The notes below the pieces were generated by a model that was not told the origin of the DNA, did not search any database, and worked only from the letters and a program-made list of their open reading frames with translations. The translations under genes and the position numbers were made by a program. This document shows, piece after piece, positions 62,255-64,000 of a DNA stretch of 64,000 nt. Position 1 is the first letter of the stretch. The number at the start of each line of letters is the position of its first letter. This DNA comes from Mesobacillus jeotgali (GTDB lineage: Bacteria > Bacillota > Bacilli > Bacillales > Cytobacillaceae), in contig NZ_FVZC01000009.1 of NCBI RefSeq assembly GCF_900166585.1, positions 868,001-932,000 of the forward strand, in the 5' to 3' direction.

Positions 62255-63490
62255 CTATGCTATATCTTGGAAAGTTGTTCTGTTTTTTAATAGGGCAAAT
62301 ATCCAGTGTAAGAGCTTATTTACACAAGCAATGACTGCTACTTTAAATGGTTTTCCTTCCTCGCGTTTCTTATCATAGAACTGTCGTAATTTCTTATTTC
62401 GAGGAATGATTTCATCGCTTGTTTTACTCTTGCGACAGTCGCGTATAGCACAACGAACAGCCATATATAAAGCGTGGCGCAGCCCGCTGGAACCTCTTTT
62501 GGTGATTCGGTTTTTGGTGGCAGTAAACTTGCCAGATTCGAAAACACTAGGGTCTACTCCAGCGAAAGCCACGAGCTTTTTAGGGTCAGTAAATCGATCT
62601 ATCTCACCAATTTCGGAAATAATCGTTGCCGCGATCTTTTCACCGATACCAGGGATAGATTTGATGATATTATATTCTTCAACTTCTTTAGCGAGGGCAT
62701 CTATCTCAAACTCCAACGTGGATAGGTGCTCTTTGTATTGAAGAATAATGTCAATGTACAAACCTAAGCTTAAAATATGACTCTGATAGACTGTCTTTTC
62801 AAAGGGATTACGAGCTGCCACCACTTTTAGTTGTAAGGCTTTTTCATTGGCCCATCTGATTGAGCGGCTTTTACATAATTCCTTGATCCTATTTGAGAGT
62901 GTGTCATCACTTGCCTCTAATATGTCCTCAGATGACGGAAACGCCTTTAATGTTAAGAGGGATACCACAGAATATAAATCACCGAAGACTCTTCTATATT
63001 CAGGAAATACTTGAACTAGAATAGCCTGGAACTGAAGCTTTGTCTGAATCATGACTCCTGTAATATTTTCGTGTTGTCTTGTAAGATTACGAAGGTTTAA
63101 AAGCTGAACCCCACGCTTTTTATATGGCTCTAACTCCTCCTTGTAAAACAACTCGCAGAGGTGGTAAGCATCGATGGCATCTGTCTTTACTTTCCTTAAA
63201 CTTGAACTTTTCGCCTTATAGGAAATCAAAGGGTTAATAATGATTAATAAATACCCACGTTCCTCTAAATATTGGACTACTGATTTTTGATAGTGTCCAG
63301 TAGCTTCAAGAATAACTGGAGGTTTTAGACCGGATTCTTTTTGTACTACCTCTAAAAACTCTACAAGTAAATCAAGACCCTGTAGTGTATGAGCTACTTT
63401 AAAGCTCTTACCGAATGGTTTGCCTTTATCTACAAAAGCTTGAACCTGACTTTCCCCCTTTGAAATATCCAGACCAACGACTGGATTCAT
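62255..63490 (-). CDS. IS110 family transposase (DEDD type)
   Basis: 411 residues. N-terminal RuvC-like domain with Asp8 in 'PVVGLDISKGESQVQAF', 'VILEATGHYQKSVVQYL' (acidic Glu) and 'KVKTDAIDAYHLCELF' (DxxD). C-terminal Tnp_20 domain with 'IKSIPGIGEKIAATIISEIGEIDRF', 'LVAFAGVDPSVFESGKFTATKNRITKRGSSGLRHALY' containing the Ser used as nucleophile in this family. Full length and undamaged. Acts with the leader-encoded bridge RNA to recombine donor and target DNA. Confidence 0.95.
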   Translation of the reverse strand: MNPVVGLDISKGESQVQAFVDKGKPFGKSFKVAHTLQGLDLLVEFLEVVQKESGLKPPVILEATGHYQKSVVQYLEERGYLLIIINPLISYKAKSSSLRKVKTDAIDAYHLCELFYKEELEPYKKRGVQLLNLRNLTRQHENITGVMIQTKLQFQAILVQVFPEYRRVFGDLYSVVSLLTLKAFPSSEDILEASDDTLSNRIKELCKSRSIRWANEKALQLKVVAARNPFEKTVYQSHILSLGLYIDIILQYKEHLSTLEFEIDALAKEVEEYNIIKSIPGIGEKIAATIISEIGEIDRFTDPKKLVAFAGVDPSVFESGKFTATKNRITKRGSSGLRHALYMAVRCAIRDCRKSKTSDEIIPRNKKLRQFYDKKREEGKPFKVAVIACVNKLLHWIFALLKNRTTFQDIA

Positions 63491-63494
63491 CCTG

Positions 63495-63671
63495 TATCAT
63501 CTCCTAATCTCTTATTTGCCGGTACCCCTTGTCCTTCTTGCAGTGTCACAGTTTCGCTTGTTATACGAGATCTATGTCCCAACCAGCCTCAATCATGTTT
63601 CTACAAGTAGGGGGCAAACTGTTTAGCTGACGGTATCCAAGTCCCACGGGCAGTTACGTTTAACCCCGCCT
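63495..63671 (-). ncRNA. Candidate IS110 bridge RNA
   Basis: The ~175-base gap between a promoter and the transposase start on the minus strand has the size and place of IS110-group bridge RNAs. Two nested fold units are visible: ACGGTA/TACCGT closing 63630-63676, and ACAGTTT/AAACTGT closing 63548-63622 with a ~60-base internal loop. This fits a 5' stem-loop followed by guide loops. Which loop bases pair with target and donor was not worked out. Confidence 0.65.
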
Positions 63672-63677
63672 ACCGTT

Positions 63678-63705
63678 ATAATAAGACCATATAAAAAAAG
63701 GTCAA
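63678..63705 (-). promoter_or_regulatory. Promoter for bridge RNA / transposase
   Basis: On the minus strand TTGACC (63705-63700), 16 bases, TATTAT (63683-63678). Confidence 0.5.
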
Positions 63706-63735
63706 CCAGAAATATTTGCATATCTGGATGACCTT
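63698..63735 (-). terminator. Strong hairpin at the outer edge of the IS leader
   Basis: AAGGTCAaCCAGAaATAT / ATATcTGGaTGACCTT with TTGC loop; on the minus strand seven T follow. It would stop minus-strand transcription from outside just before the IS promoter. Confidence 0.7.
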
Positions 63736-63817
63736 ATAATACGAACGGGGAGTTTAAGAAGGAAGTTATTGAAAACTCGTAGACTTTAAATAAAAAATAT
63801 TAGAACGTGGTGAATTT

Positions 63818-63952
63818 ATGGACATAAAAAATAAAATAAAATCATTACTGAGGGAGACTGTAAAAGATTTTGTCCAAGGCGATTTTATTAAAATTAAATC
63901 AAGGTTAGAAAATGGGCTTTCAATCAGTGACCTTAAAGAAGAGATTAGTTAA
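63818..63952 (+). pseudogene. Short remnant or truncated DUF7668-like protein
   Basis: ATG 63818 (GTGGTG upstream) opens 44 codons: 'MDIKNKIKSLLRETVKDFVQGDFIKIKSRLENGLSISDLKEEIS', then TAA. The text looks like the N-terminal third of small ~120-residue proteins often tied to immunity gene clusters; the rest is missing from this frame. Family placement is by eye. It sits 120 bases outside the IS110 leader. Confidence 0.45.
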
Positions 63953-64000
63953 ACAGTTAGGCTTGAAGATGCGGGTTGGTTGTGATGGATAATATTAATT

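Larger units (their letters stand above)
62255..63690 (-). mobile_element. IS110-family insertion sequence (ends approximate)
   Basis: One DEDD transposase gene plus a ~180-base non-coding leader upstream of it with promoter and hairpins, the IS110-group layout. IS110 elements lack terminal inverted repeats and target duplications, so the exact ends cannot be called without a second copy or empty site. The right end lies somewhere in 62050-62254. Confidence 0.8.

Overview
The window reads as chromosomal DNA of a low-GC, spore-forming-type Bacillaceae. The closest gene style is Bacillus, Mesobacillus or Cytobacillus; species cannot be fixed from the sequence alone. Support comes from strong AGGAGG ribosome binding sites with many TTG/GTG starts, a SAM-I (S-box) riboswitch, an Spx regulator next to an Rrf2 gene, an IDEAL-domain protein, RsbR-like STAS proteins, DUF421/DUF2785/DUF2202/DUF817 families, and a heterocycloanthracin-type thiazole peptide cluster. 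No rRNA, tRNA or CRISPR array was found.

Layout. 1-4.9 kb: end of a DUF421 membrane protein, a molybdopterin oxidoreductase operon on the minus strand, and an EamA exporter. 5-8.1 kb: a type VII/LXG-like effector candidate followed by a helper-like protein and two tandem paralogous membrane proteins, the second killed by one stop codon. 8.4-9.7 kb: a sigma factor and a ClpP paralogue in one operon. 9.8-13.4 kb: an aminotransferase, then a SAM-riboswitch operon of a sulfur-scavenging flavin monooxygenase and an ATP-grasp ligase. 13.4-31 kb: mostly housekeeping and small membrane genes (isochorismatase-like, DCC, DUF3238, DMT, DUF2975/XRE/DUF817, DODA dioxygenase, NhaC, DUF2202, TatA, TerC). 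30.5-33 kb: nucleotidyltransferase, patatin and AAA ATPase genes on the minus strand. 33-38.8 kb: YnfA, a glutaredoxin-like gene whose first active-site Cys codon is an in-frame TGA (probable selenoprotein), signal peptidase, catalase and an RsbR-like sensor. 39.2-40.6 kb: gene-poor DNA with periodic hairpin repeat arrays and a possible non-autonomous element. 41.7-47.6 kb: thiazole peptide precursor, ThiF-like protein, YcaO cyclodehydratase and SagB-type oxidase. 48.5-49.5 kb: two decayed genes. 49.5-56.3 kb: two Cys-patterned small paralogues, a cysteine desulfurase-like enzyme, LysE exporter, STAS protein, and LysM/SPOR protein. 56.4-57.9 kb: an Spx / SaiR-like Rrf2 / IDEAL set tied together by four copies of one 21-bp operator. 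58-64 kb: mobile DNA, namely a group II intron and an IS110-family element with a probable bridge RNA, among small membrane genes and gene remnants.

The most informative items are the candidate selenoprotein, the Spx-SaiR-IDEAL regulon, the compact TOMM cluster, the bridge RNA region, the periodic hairpin arrays, the sigma-ClpP pair whose sigma factor ends in an ssrA-like tail, and a pair of secretion-less small proteins that share seven cysteines in identical spacing. Several genes carry single-base lesions, so true decay and sequencing error both need to be kept in mind.
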